Assembly (NCBI GenBank): GCA_011947345.1
Contig: JAAVTG010000043.1
Coordinates: 248,001-312,000 of the forward strand
Length of the DNA: 64,000 bases
Source: Phytophthora quininea
Lineage: Eukaryota > Oomycota > Peronosporomycetes > Peronosporales > Peronosporaceae
Direction of reading: 5' to 3'
Shown: piece by piece, positions 21,827 to 33,637 of the stretch
Layout: each line of letters opens with the position of its first letter
Numbering within the stretch: the first letter of the stretch is position 1
Made by a program: the position numbers and the translations under genes
The notes under the pieces: generated by a model
Databases searched by the model: none
Seen by the model: only the letters and a program-made list of their open reading frames with translations
What the model was told of the DNA's origin: nothing

Positions 21827-22420
21827 TTAATGTTGGCCATGCCCATTCAGATTCGACTGGAACGTGGCGTTCTTGAACGGAACCCCGTCTTCGAGCGCCG
21901 TGCGAGCCTTATCGGTCCATTGCTCCCACATAATGAGGTCCTGGGCTTCCCCCGTTGTAACGTGTAGGTGGGTTGGATCCTGCACGTCGCGAATCCGTCG
22001 ATCTCTGCGTGTTGGGGGAGCTGCCATGTCGGTTCTTCTCAAAGTCCGTCTGGATGACGTCGTACAAGTTGAGCTGGTTGTACCATACCGAGATGGCCTT
22101 GATCGTCGGTGGATTCGCGTCCGGGTTGTCGATCCACACCATCATGTGCTGCCAGTCGTGGCGATAACCTTTGCTGAACGTCGGTGCGTGCTTGGGGAAG
22201 TACCAGGCGTATATGATGGCCCACAAGTTGCTGTACCATCCGGCTCGAGCGTGAATCTGCGAGCCCAAGGCTGACCCCTTGCTGATCCCGGACGACAACC
22301 CCGTTGGCTTCAAACCACCGTTGGTTTCTCCTGCAGCGTTCACGGATGGCACCCGCCACTGACGGCGAGCGAGGGCTTGAACTTGACAGCGGCCCTCTCG
22401 GAGCCAATGGTTTAGCATCG
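21827..22420 (-). pseudogene. NLP (NPP1/Nep1-like) necrosis-inducing protein remnant
   Basis: NLPs are secreted proteins of plant pathogens that bind sphingolipids of the plant membrane. The family's central block is recognisable on the minus strand: WYFPKHAP, then the heptapeptide region GYRHDWQ (family consensus GHRHDWE), then VWIDNPDA. The C-terminal part with DLIMWEQW lies in another frame and ends at TAA 21827-21829. The reading changes frame near 22345 and near 22030. No signal peptide can be found upstream because the proper frame meets a stop at about 22400. Together with the two changes in the heptapeptide, this marks a non-functional relic. Confidence 0.75.
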
Positions 22421-22925
22421 ACAATGGACTTTCATCACGCACCGTGGAATCGACGAGCGACGTCGTCACCACCACTGAGCGATTTCCTGCCCAAAGCACA
22501 AGGTTATCTGGCGTAAAAACTTCCCAAGGGCGAGTTCATGACGGGAAAGCTTTCACGGAAGTGGTCGCAGCAACTGAGCAACAAACATCTTCGATGCGCA
22601 GAGGGTATGGAGCAGACCTCGCAAGGACAAATTGTGGCTTGACATGAGCAACCCACCTCGGATCGACCGTTCGAACAGCAAATCATGGTCAAGAGTCAAG
22701 CATCCTGGACGCAATTCCGGCGCCACGGTGACTCCTTTGCGGCATTTGAGGCGAGTGGTGGTCCCAGCCGCTTGCCAGGCGTGCAAGTTGACCCAGTCAA
22801 CCCATGACTAATGCCCGCGGTACGCAACGGCTCAGCGCCTCGGCTCACTGCCTCTACAATACTTGTCCCGCTTGACGCTCTCTCACTTTTCGATTCGACC
22901 GGCACCCCACCAAGCTTTCTCGACC
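22421..22925. other. Intergenic region upstream of the myristoylated protein gene
   Basis: No gene is recognised. The only feature is an initiator-like site just before the downstream start (see 22883-22889). Confidence 0.4.
22883..22889 (+). promoter_or_regulatory. Oomycete initiator-like element
   Basis: TCACTTT matches the oomycete Inr consensus YCAYTYY and lies 37 bp upstream of the ATG at 22926, a usual distance in this group. The motif is short, so this is suggestive only. Confidence 0.35.
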
Positions 22926-23959
22926 ATGGGCCAAGTCTGCTCCGGTTCCGCTGTCAGCAAGCACGTTAGCATCCCCGGGACCCCGCCGACAAGGAGCTGG
23001 ACCCCATCAAGCTCAAGAAGACCAAGATCGAGGACTTCGACGCCTTCTTCAACTCCGCGAGCGAACCGCTAAATGAGCTCGTGGAGATCCACAACAGTAT
23101 CGCCGAGAGCGAAGAGAACCTCAAGTCTGCCGCCACTGCATTGCAAGGCGAGACTCAAGTGCGACTTACCGTCGCTGCTTCCGGGATAGTCTCTCTCGTG
23201 CTCTGGAAGTTCGACAAGAAAGACCAAGTGCACATTCTGACAGCAGCAGAGCAAGAGGAGAAGCTTGGTTCAAACGCAGAACTGCAGGATGCTTTCAACA
23301 TCAGTCAGAGCGCCATCAACACGCTAAACACTGCACTAGAAAAGCCGTCAGCGGACGAACCGCTTTGCGAATACATCGAGAAGCGCGGCCGACTGCTGAT
23401 CACCAAACGCGGTCAGTTCGACGTCCTAGTGCGTGACGTGAACGTGGCTGTCTTCACGCTGCGCAAGCACCTCATGCTGCAGTCGCACATGACGAGTCTG
23501 GCGGCAGCCATGAAGATCCTCTTGAAGGAGCTGTCCAAGGTCGACGATCTCGGCGCCTTGAGCGTCACAACCAACGACGAAGGCGCCATCAAGATCATGG
23601 AAGGCGATCGCGAGCTCAAGCTGCGCAAACTGAAGAAGCTGCGTCCACCGGTTGCTCAACTGTGCGAGGCGCTGGCGGACCTCGTCGACAACATCGACAC
23701 GGCCGTGACGTCTGTCCCTGAGCTAGCAGAAGCTTCTGCCACTTTCGCGGAGGAGGCCAAGGGCTTCCCGGCCAAGATCCCGGACGCAGTGTCGAGCTCC
23801 GGGCTGGGTCTGTCAGAGCTCCCCAAGGCCGCCGCGGCCACCGCGAGCAACATCAAAGCGCTGAGCAACGGCCCAAAGATCGCTCGCGCCACCACCGCCA
23901 TGATCCAATACGCAGGACGGGAACTCGTCGAGGCCGCCAGCATCCCGCGAGGCGGCTAG
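22926..23959 (+). CDS. Unrecognised helical protein with N-terminal lipidation signal
   Basis: The start at 22926 has a good context (ACCATGG) and gives MGQVCSGSAVSK. This fits N-myristoylation (Gly2, Ser6) with a nearby Cys5 for palmitoylation, so the product is probably membrane-anchored. The frame changes by one base near 22980, in a C/G-rich run, and then stays open to TAG at 23957-23959. The main part reads KIEDFDAFFNSASEPLNEL onward. It is rich in Ala, Leu, Glu and Lys and looks all-helical, with no membrane segment and no motif I recognise. The C-terminal quarter is Ala/Ser-rich. It lies between an NLP relic and a DGAT2 copy, with no obvious functional link. Confidence 0.65.
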
Positions 23960-24104
23960 GCTCAATAGGTTTGTTACTGTAGTTGTTGTACACCCCCAAA
24001 GGAAAGGAGATTCACAGCCGATTCTTATTCGTCTTCAACTTCAGTTTCGGTGCACCACATCGCTAATCAGTGGCATAAACACGCATGCTTGCCATTCCGT
24101 CAAC

Positions 24105-25280
24105 ATGGCGGTCGTCTTGCAGCATGCTGCCTGCGGCCGCACGGCCAAATAGCCCAACAACGACACTTGTCCAGAGCTCCAGACGCTCCGCGGTCGCTTC
24201 CTGCGCGTGGCGTTGCTGTGGCTCCTGTTCGGCCTGTGGATTGTTGGTCTCACGACGTTCATCGGCTTGTGGCTGTATTCGATCTTCTGCGTTGTGTTCT
24301 CAGCTTGGGAAGCATGGCAAAGAGGCAGTTGGAAGAGAGCAACTCCACTGCCAAACGGTGTGCAAGTCTATCTCTTGGGGATTGCGCTGTATGGAGCGTG
24401 TCACTTCGTCACGCGAGACTCACCGCATCGATGGCAGTTGATGCGACGCGCAGCACGCTACGTGTTCCTGCACTTCCCGTATTTCCGACTCAACGTGATG
24501 GTCTTCGAACAGCGTGAAGACGGCCAGAAGGAGAGACTGGAGAAAGACACCAGTGGCCATCTGAGTGAGGCCGCCGCCATCACAGCAGTGGAAAGAAACG
24601 ACGTGACGCCGTTCGTGGAGCCAGGAAAGCGAGCATTGTTCACGTTCCACCCGCACGGAGTACTGATCTGCGGGTTTTCCTTGAACGGGGCTCATCACAT
24701 GGCCTTCGAACGTGCAGACTGTCGGTGGATCTCGGCGGAGAACTTATTCTACTTCCCGCTCATGCGCGACATTCTCCACTGGATGGAGTTTAGCAGCAGC
24801 ACCAAGTCCAATATGCAGAACATCATGCGCACGGGTCAGAACCTGTGTTTGTTACCGGGAGGCTTCGAAGAAGCCACACTCTTCCAGCGAGGCAGACACC
24901 GCGTGTATATCAAGAACCGCTTCGGCTTCATCAAACTGGCACTGCAGCACGGCTACGACATTTACCCAGCCTACACCTTTGAAGAGGAGTAAACCTACCA
25001 CGCCTTCCCGTACTGGCAAAACCTGCGTCTACAACTGAATAGACTTCGCATCCCAGGCGCGATTTTCTTGGGCTTACCGCTCTGCTTTTTCCTGCCTCGC
25101 CCCGATGTCGACCTCATCACCGTCATGGGCAAACCGCTGCATGTACCACACGTCAAGTACCCAAGCATGGAGGTTGTAGAAGAGTATCACGACAAATACG
25201 TAGCAGCGCTGCAAGATCTCTTCGACAGCTATAAACGAGTGTATGCCGTCGACCCAGACGCAAAGTTAGAGATCTACTAG
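24105..25280 (+). pseudogene. DGAT2: DGAT2-like acyltransferase, copy 2 (two nonsense codons)
   Basis: Paralogue of 20443-21659, in inverted orientation. From the ATG at 24105 the frame is uninterrupted by indels for 391 codons but contains two stops. TAG at 24150-24152 stands where copy 1 has Trp (AAWPNND). TAA at 24990-24992 stands where copy 1 has Tyr (EEYTFHAFP). All family landmarks are otherwise present: N-terminal membrane helices (VALLWLLFGLWIVGL), YFRLNVM, HPHG in FTFHPHGVL, CLLPGGFEEA, FGFIKLALQHGYD, DVDLITVMGKPL and the C-terminus AKLEIY. Each stop is one substitution from the copy 1 codon. Initiation downstream of the first stop could still give a protein, but the second stop removes the last 96 residues. 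Confidence 0.8.
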
Positions 25281-25399
25281 GCAACATCCTACCACAACAG
25301 AAACACTAATTCAAACTATCGAAATCTTCTCTCAAAAATATATTCGATGCAAAACTGAAGCGCAATGTGCATGACTGCCATGCTGCAAGCTGCATGGAC

Positions 25400-26838
25400 T
25401 CATGCCAGCTCGACATCGAACTTTGTTTCGTCTTCTCCTCCATTTCTGATCGTAATCGTGGCGGTCTTGAACATGGCTCCGAAAGAAATGTTCACCGCGT
25501 TGTCGCTCTGATCATGATGTTCGTTTGTGTGAAAGTCCAGGACGAGATGCGTAGGAGTTTTGCGGTATTCACCATTCCGAGGGCTACCATCGGGTCTGCC
25601 GCGCCTGTTAAAGCGTACTCTCCAGATCCACAACACGGATTTCCCACGAATCTCTAGATCAAACACTGGCTGCCCGCCATACCTTCCGTTCAGGGGATAA
25701 ACGTCGTATTTCCGCGGCAAACACGAGTCTGTTGTTCAGTATAGCTCCTGTTGAATATATTTCTCAAGGACCTCGATAGCAGCTGACGCTAAGCAAGTAC
25801 TGCTCATGCGCCGGACACACTCGACCACGAAAGCGTGGTGCGAGGAATTATTCATCAGGTAGGTAAGAGGGTCTTGACGGAAAGAGCGAAGCCAGACACG
25901 GCGGTGTGTGGGCGACGCAAACTCTGGCTCACTCGTAGCAGTCTGGAAAAGATACCCTGTGCGGGTCAGAATTCCCAGCACCCTGTTGTCTTTCGCGTCG
26001 TTCACCGAGCGACCAGCGACGACATCGTTCAGAATCGTAGCCGCTTGTAAGACATCTTGCAGCAGTATTTGAATGTTGTCCATCACTCGTTGGAAGTTGG
26101 CCACTGTAGGCATTCCACAATAGCCCGCTGCGCAAGCCAAAATGCGTCTCCTCGAAGTTTCTTTTCCATGTCGGTCAGCTTTAATCGGATCCTCGGCCGC
26201 AGAAACTCAAACGCACAGCGTGCAATCCCCGCGTGACCCAAACTGACGTTCCAAATGAGCTCGCGCGCTACCCCATAGCCGCCGTGGTCGACAAGCTTGT
26301 CGTGATCTGGGCGGGAAAGCAACAACCCAGGTCGGTGAAGGTTTTCGCCATTCCACCCTTGGATTACTTTCGGCAGTAGCCCAAGCACGCATTTGGCCCT
26401 CAGAGAAATGGGCACAGCTTGGTCTTGTGTGCAGAAATCGTAAAAATGCCTTACCCCCAGAAAATCATCAGCTTCAATCCTGGATACTTCCCACCGAGCG
26501 TGTTCTTGACAAAGACGTCCCAGAGCAAGCCGTCGCCGTACGTTTCCTGTGCGTCATCCAGCAGCAATACACGCGTGCCATGCATGACCTTGTAGTCCTC
26601 CAAAATGGTATGGTAGCGGTTGTCCGACTCGAATCTTAGATCGCGACCCAGAAGTGTGACAGGGATGTTCATCTCTTGCAGTCGATCGTACACCAACTTG
26701 CTCATTGTTGTCTTGCCTGACTGCGGTGGGGCCTGCACGAAAACGACGTCCAGCTGATCCTCGACCTCCCCCAAACAAGCAGTCGACAAACGCAGATGCA
26801 GTGGAATGTAAACTTTGAAGCTGGAATTGCCGCATTGT
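25400..26838 (-). pseudogene. Crinkler (CRN)-type NTPase/nuclease-like effector remnant
   Basis: On the minus strand a P-loop NTPase is visible: VVFVQAPPQSGKTTMSKLVY (Walker A) and TRVLLLDDAQETYGDG (Walker B). A helical middle part follows in two other frames (around 26415-26083 and 26140-25736). The C-terminal block has QPVFDLEIRGKSVLWIW and later THLVLDFHT, resembling the restriction-endonuclease-like end of Crinkler proteins. The usual Crinkler N-terminal translocation header (LFLAK and HVLVVVP motifs) is absent. Frame changes near 26775, 26445, 26110 and 25728 break the gene. The family assignment is from remembered motif layout. Confidence 0.5.
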
Positions 26839-26951
26839 TTCCTTGGGTTCTCTTAGTGAGCTGAGGCCGCAGTTGACGTTGCTTGACCACTTCAACAAAA
26901 ACGTAGCCATGTCAAGCTGTACCACACATACGATACATAATTTGCATCTCT

Positions 26952-26958
26952 CCATTTT
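26952..26958 (+). promoter_or_regulatory. Oomycete initiator-like element of the exonuclease gene
   Basis: CCATTTT fits the YCAYTYY initiator consensus and lies 17 bp before the ATG at 26975. Short motif, moderate support. Confidence 0.35.
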
Positions 26959-26974
26959 GACCAGGCAGACGGCA

Positions 26975-29796
26975 ATGGACGACGACTACGAGGACGGCGA
27001 GATCCTGGAGGAGGGAGAGGAGCCTTCCACGACGACTACGGCCGCGCCTGCATCTTCCTCTGCGTCTTCTCCATCTGCAGCCGCAACGAGCGCTCCTAAC
27101 GGCGTCTCCAAGCCCACGAACGAGGAGACTACCGCAGCTGCCCAGCCACTGGCCAGTAGCAACCCCCGCAAGCGTCTGCATTCTTCACTGCAGTCTGCAC
27201 AAGTCGCAGATCCAGTGAACTATGACAACCGTCCGCCATTGACGCACCGGCAACCAGCGACTAGCAATAGATACCTCAACCATGCAGCTAAGTCCAACTA
27301 TGACCCCCAGGACGACCGACTGTACCATGAAGAACTCATCGTCAAGTACCCGAGGCAGCAGCCACAGAGCCAAGTGCTCCTGGACTTTGCCACATGGATG
27401 GCTACAGCTAGAAGCAGGAAGAGACTGGACGTGGAAGACGTCCAGAAGCTGCTGCTCAAAGTGCTAATTGGCAGTGAGGACGACGTACTCAGTCCTTACT
27501 TGCTGCCTCATTTGCTACCAGGGAAGCAATTGCCCACCAAAGTGTGTGTAGTTCTATTGGCCAGGATGCATCCGTCCGTGCTGCAAAAGTATCGAGCCAA
27601 ATTGAGTTTCTTTGACAGTTGCTCGAGCGTCCCAGTGATGCTGACCAAGCAGGAGGATAATCAGATCCGACGGTCGGAAGCTCCACTGCCAGAGCTGATG
27701 TACAAGTTCCCCAGACCAGCAGTTGACACGCACAACTCCCAGCTGAAGAGTTGTTCTATGCGCACGAGCTGACGTTCTTGATGAAACACTCGGCAGGATT
27801 TACAGATGAGCTCGTGTTCTTGCCAGAAGGCACGTTTAGCCGGAAGAGCCAACCGCTGGGAGGAACGTGGGAGATGGATGGCGATCTGCTGCATTTAAAA
27901 TGGAGACAGAATGTGAAAAAGACAGCAGGAGCTAAGGAGAAAGCAACAGATCAGGATGTGACGATGGAAGAAGCGGAAGATGACGCGTATACGCTTGACG
28001 TCTTGGTTAGTGAGGACGGCAATATGCACGAGTTCAGGACGGACGCCATGACTGATGAGACGTACGCTCACAAGGTGCCTGAGCACTTGGCTAAGAAACG
28101 TCGCGGAGATAGCAAACCTCGATCCATTTGGCTGTCGCTGGTGAAAGCTACCGCTGTAGATGTCCCCAGGTCTGCTGACGGCGCTCTTATTCTGAGTAGG
28201 AAGGCCCACAAGAACAATGCGGCGAAATCTGAAGAGGAGTCATCAACTACGTCGGCAGAAACGGACAGCAACGGCGTGAAGAAAGCGGAAAGACATTTTA
28301 CTCCTGAAGCATTCGCCTATTACACCCTCACCTTGGCAGAATTGCAGCAGCATGGCTATCCTACAGACGCGGAGGAGGAGCAGCGCCAGCTAGTTGCAAG
28401 TACGGACGGAAGCAGTCGCGACCGATACATAGCGACCAAACCTCGTCCAACGCCGGGAGCTGTAGCATCCGCACCGGCAGCTGAAAACGATGAAGAGGAT
28501 GGAGAGGAAGGTGAAGCCATGGAAACAGAGGAAACGTTGGCGACTGCCTCGGATAACGTTAAGGGCGACTTCATTTATGCGCTGGACTGCGAAATGTGCG
28601 AAACAGACATCGGTATGGAGCTGACGCGCGTGACTGTGGTGGACATCAACGGCGCTATCGTGTACGATCAACTGGTGAAGCCTCAGAGCACTATCATCAA
28701 CTACCACACAGAGTTCAGCGGCATTTCCGAGGAAACTCTGCGCGACACGACATGCATTCTGGCTGACGTTCAACGCGAACTGGTGAATCGGTTCTTGTTC
28801 ACCGACACGATCCTGGTGGGCCACTCGTTGACGAGTGATCTGCGTGCGCTTCGCCTTGTGCATCTGAATATCGCAGACACGGCCATCTTGTACCCTCATC
28901 AACGAGGATTCCCCTTCCGTACGTCGCTTAAGTATTTGACGAAGACGTTCCTCAAGAAGGACATTCAAATGGAGATCCAGGCCGGCCATGACTCGGCTGA
29001 GGACGCTATTGCGTCGCTAGAGTTGCTGCTGCTGAAGGTTCGTGAGGGTCCTTGGTTTGGCATCCCGGAGTCGGTCTCTATGGGCAGTGCGTTCGATTCA
29101 ATCGTAGACAAGGTCTCTACTTTAGAAAAGAAAATGACCATGTTGCGCCTCCAAAGCTCTGGCAAGGCGGAAAGCCTGCCAGAGTCAAGCGAAGGAGACA
29201 GCAGCGATGCGTCTAGTGCAGAACGCAAACCATGGGATCTGTACGCAAGTGGTGACTTGAAAGCGCACTCGCAAAGCCCCTTCCGCCACGCGCAAGCAAT
29301 AAAGACTAAGAGCGACTCAAGTGCATCATCATCTCCATCCGCAGCTTCTGCGATCGTCAAGGTGGAGGACTGTTCCTCGTGGGAGTCGCTGAAAGCCAGT
29401 CTGCAAGACGCCTTGGGTGCGATGGCCGACGCACGAGCGCAGCCAGATCTGTGCTGGGTGGAGATCGAGCCTCCCAGCGCGGGTTCAGCGTTATGCAACG
29501 ACTTCGTTGGGCAGCATGGCCGCTGGATGACTGAACAGCTCGACCACTGCAAGGCTGCGGACGCTTTTCTCCAACAAGTACGCGATGAGGTTCTACCCGA
29601 GGGCACGCTGTTGCTGGCGCTCCCTCAAGGAGATTTGAGTATGCTGCGGTACCTCAAGGGCATGCGGACGCGTTCGAAATGGCGTGACGCCACGCCTGGG
29701 AACGATGATCTTGGCACCCCCGAGGAGCTGCATGCGGCAGTGGGCGACGCATTCCGTGGCGTCATTGATAGCTGTCTGTTCCTGACGCAAAAGTGA
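26975..29796 (+). CDS. REXO-family 3'-5' RNA exonuclease (DEDDh)
   Basis: Related to REXO1/Rex1-type exonucleases that trim structured RNAs (5S rRNA, tRNA, snoRNA) in the nucleus. The start MDDDYEDGEILEEGEE is followed by about 300 residues of unrecognised sequence. The catalytic domain lies in the second half: FIYALDCEMCETDIGMEL (Exo I, Asp and Glu), then LVGHSLTSDLRAL (Exo II), then AGHDSAEDAIASLELL (Exo III with His and Asp). All DEDDh residues are visible. The protein ends with a further 250 residues, TGA at 29794-29796. One frame change near 27745 divides the gene after DTHNSQL; an otherwise well-kept housekeeping gene makes a base-calling error plausible. Which REXO subgroup it belongs to is uncertain. 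Confidence 0.75.
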
Positions 29797-29880
29797 GCGG
29801 TGGCATTCATGATAGACAGTCTAAGGCAAATACTAGTGTTTGGATGCTGAAGGTGTCGAGTTACTACTGAACTGAAACGT

Positions 29881-32077
29881 ATGAAGAAGACGCTGACAGT
29901 AACCAACGCCATTTTGGAAGATCGGTGCAAGGCTGCAGCACGAAGAGTCCGGTGGCCTGGAAGCGAGCGCGCTAGTTCATTCCTAGTCTCTAGACCCATG
30001 GAAAAGGTCGACGCAGTAGCAGGACGGGAGCTTCCTGTCAACGGAGCAAGTACCAAGTGCATCGCATGGTCGCCAAGCCGAAGCAGTTATGATGCCTATG
30101 ACAGCAAGACGAACTGGACGGCGGCTTCGAACCAAGTCGACGCTCTGCTGCCGTCAAAAGAGATCACCGTCAACAAGCAGTTGTATGAGAAAGCAGCCAA
30201 CCTGCACATAGCGTCGCATGTCAACCACACGCGCTTGGCGACTGCGCTGCTGGAAGCTGGAGCCAACATCGACGGGATCGATGCTAGAGGACGCACGTCA
30301 CTGATGGTCGCCGCCAAAGCAGGCCACGCTGCGATGGTAAACTTGCTACTGGAGTGGAAGGCAGACGCCGATTTCCAGCGGACTGAAGACGGAGCGACGG
30401 CTTTAACGTTTGCTGTCCTTCATGGACACTGCAGTGTTGTGCGGGCGCTGCTGGACGGAGGTGTGACGGTTAATACAGTCGATACCAATGGACGGACAGC
30501 ACTTATGACTGCTTCACAAGAAGGTCAGTTGGATATTGTGCGGCTTCTGCTGAGTCGACACGCAGAGGTGAACCATCAAGGCTCTAGTGGCGCTACCGCT
30601 TTGCTGATAGCTTGCGACAATGGCCACTCGAACATCATGCGAGAGCTCTTGTATAGTGATGCATCGGTGGACCTGGCTGATGGCGAAGGCTGCACTCCGC
30701 TTATGGTCGCAGCAAAAGTGGGCGATAGTGAGGTCGTTCAGCTGCTGATGGACTGGAACGCTAACGTGAACCTAGCTAACCTGAATGGAGACACAGCGCT
30801 GACGTTAGCATGCGATCATGAACACATCGACTGCGTGCATGCTCTTGTGGCAGCAGGAGCTGACGTCGACGTAGCAAACAAAACGTCTTGGACTCCACTT
30901 ATGCGAGCAGCTCAAAGGGAAGCGTTGATGTTATTCAAACCGTGTTGGATGAACTGGTCAACGCTAACAGAGTCACTCGAACCAGTCCAATGCTAGCTCC
31001 AACAATTCCGATGCCCACGCTGTTGATGCACACACCCATTGCAGCTGGAGAGAGGCGATCATCAACCGACAAGGCCCGAACGATGCTACTGCGTTGTGGA
31101 TAGCCGTCGAGAACGGACACGATGACATTGTGGACGCACTCGTTGCTGCTGGAGCAAACGTCGAAATGGCTGATGCGAGAGGTTGCACCCCACTAATGAG
31201 TGCTGTCCAGGAAGGGACTGCAAAATTATCGAGCTGCTGTTGGACCGGAGAGCTAACATCGACGGACAAAGCTCTGAGGGGCTTACAGCTCTCGCGATCG
31301 CAGCCAAGGCTGGGTACTTGAGAGTTGTGCGAACGCTATTGGAAGGAGGCGCGTCCATTGACTTGGGAGACTCGACAGATTGGACGCCTTATGTGGGCTG
31401 CTCGACATGGACACACTGAAGTTGTTCGACGACTACTGAATTGGCGGGCAACCATCGACACACAAGGACGCAACGGAGAGACAGCTTTGAGGATTGCAGC
31501 CCTGAACAATCATCTGGACGTGGTGCGTTTGCTTTTGGAGGGCGGCGCAGCAATTGACTTGGAGGACAACACTGGCTTTACCCCACTTCTGGCAGCAGTT
31601 TTCAAGAACAACTTGGAGATCGTTCAGCTACTGCTGCAATGGAAGGCTGATATCGAACGGAAGGTGCTTTACGGAGGAGCTTCCGCTCTGATCATCGCAG
31701 CAGAGTACGGCTTCACCCAGATGGTGCGTGCCCTTCTGACTGCTGGAGCTTGCGTTGACGCGACCGATGCTGGACGTTGGACTGCGTTAATGTGTGCAGC
31801 CCATGAAGGCTACACCGACATCGTCTACTTGCTGTTGAGCGGAAGGGCTCTGATCGACGCTCGAAATGGAGGTGGCTTCACGGCCTTGGTCATTGCTGTT
31901 GGCCATCGCCACTTGGAAGTCGTTCGCCTTCTCATCGATTGCGGAGCAGACACCCAGTGGAGAGACTATGGATCGAGCTCGACATTGATGTCGGTCGCTT
32001 ATGCCTGCAGCAGCGCCGAGATCGTGAGTTTGATCTGCGAGAGAGTCCGCCTGCATCGTGGAGGCAACCTCATCTGA
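29881..32077 (+). CDS. Ankyrin-repeat protein, frame-broken
   Basis: About 18-20 consecutive ankyrin repeats of 33 residues with the usual pattern G-x-TPL-x-xAA-x-x-GH-x-x-(V/I)V-x-x-LL. They begin near residue 100, after an unrecognised N-terminus. The ATG is either 29881 or 29998 (MEKVDAVAG). The repeats are regular enough to locate frame changes near 30915, 31000, 31215 and 31330. The final frame runs to TGA 32075-32077. No kinase, membrane or other domain is seen. Ankyrin proteins are binding scaffolds, so no specific partner can be named. It ends 76 bp before the convergent LEO1 gene. Confidence 0.7.
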
Positions 32078-32153
32078 CCTCGCTCGTATCTGTCTACAAC
32101 ACTTTGAAACTAGCCAAACATTGCTACAATTGAGATGCCTAGTTGTCCAAAGC

Positions 32154-33582
32154 TTACTCTGAATCCTCTTCATCCACCGTGCGTCGCTTCTTGTGGCTGC
32201 GGATCACCACTTCCTCCTCCTCTTCATCGTCCTCGCCTTCATCCAAGCCAGTGCCATTGTCACTGTCGGATTTGTCAGCTTCACGCTCGCGCTGACTTCG
32301 ATACTCGTCGAAGCCCCCGCCAGGCAGCGGACGACTGATACCGTGCTTCCGGTGACTTGCTGAGCTCTTGCGCTTGCCGTACTGTTCCTTGATAGCACCC
32401 ACGTGTTCATCGTCGTCGTAGTCCATGGCGTCGTAACCTTCCTCGAGGAACTGGGCATCCATACGAGAGGCACGGTGGCGATCGTACTCGTAGCCTTGAC
32501 GCGCCTTCTTGCGGTTCTGCAGACGCAGCTTTTCGTCCGTGATCTTGACACGCTGCTCCTGCTCGCGCTCGCCGTCCAGCTCGGAGATGTACTCCTTGAG
32601 CTTCTGCACGCTCTTGTTGTGCTTGGCACGCATGGACATGGTGAGACTCTTGTGGGACTTGCTGGCCGTGGTCATGGGGCGGATCGTGAACTTCTCCTTC
32701 AGTCGAGCGTGGCACTCCAGCACACTCTCCTGGCCAGGCACCAGGTCGTCACTGTCCTGGAAGCTCGGGTTGTCACTGGACGTCTCGTTCACAAACAGGA
32801 ACGAGTTGGCCAGCTTCTGCTTGGACAGCGTCAGCGCCTCCTTGCCCACGAACATGGAGAAGGTGCCGTCTTCCCACTGCACGATCTTGGCGTTGGATTC
32901 TCGCAGCGGACGTTTGGTCACTTCGTCCAGCAGCACGCGACCCGTAGCGTTGTCGCGTTTGTAGCGCCAACGCACGTAGTTGCGGTACAAGGTCTCGTCC
33001 GACGGGTTCTCCATCTCCACCTTGATGGCCTCCTTGGTGTAGGGTTCCGGTACCAATCGTAAGATGTTGGGCATCTTGGAGATGAAATACTTGGCGGTCT
33101 TGGAGGCTTTTGGGGTTTTGGGTAGCCACATATCGTCGGAGTATCCTCCGTCGTCCCCAGTAGCAGCACTTCGGTCACCTGGCTCATCTCCGAAAAGGTC
33201 CTCATTGTTCCTGCCGGAATCTCTGGCTGGAGACTCCTTCACCCCGCTGAATATCAGGACAATAGAACCGTTAAAGTGGGTAAGATGACCCCCCTCCTCC
33301 CAGTTTTAAAGCACGTACGAGGCTTTAAACTCCTCCTCCTCCGAGTCGTAGTCGGATCCAAAGAGATCCTCCATCTCCTTGTCCTTCTCGGTCGGGCTGT
33401 CCTTCTTGGCGTCCTCCTGCTTGGGGGTCCGCTTTCTCATCGTCGCTGTCGTCGCTGAAGAGCTTGGAACTGTCCTCCTGTGTCTTCTTGTCGTCCTGCG
33501 AGGTCTCCGCCTTGACGTTGGACCCGCCCAGGTCGAACTCGTCCTCGCTGCTGCTGCTCGACTGGGCCTCGGGAGACGACAT
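32154..33582 (-). CDS. LEO1: LEO1, RNA polymerase II Paf1-complex subunit
   Basis: LEO1 works in the Paf1 complex in transcription elongation and histone modification. The start MSSPEAQSSSSSEDEFD gives the acidic, Ser-rich N-terminus of the family. The core follows as NILRLVPEPYTKEAI, NYVRWRYKRDNATGRV, SNAKIVQWEDGTFSMFVG and KSHKSLTMSMRAKH, and the protein ends with a basic-then-acidic tail. A 72-bp intron (33247-33318, GTACGT...TTCAG) joins exon 1 to exon 2. One base too many in a C5 run near 33430 breaks exon 1; without it the coding length is a whole number of codons (452 with the stop). It is convergent with the ankyrin gene and divergent from the gene at 33763. Confidence 0.85.
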
Positions 33583-33637
33583 GGCGGTGGTTGCTTTGGG
33601 ACGAGTGTTGTGGAGTTTGGGTGGGTTGGTCTTTGGA

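Noticed and set aside
24105..25280. Stop-codon reassignment or readthrough as an explanation for the two in-frame stops
   Set aside because: Two different codons (TAG and TAA) replace two different residues, and genes such as kinesin-2, LEO1 and REXO end normally at TAG, TAA or TGA in the same window.
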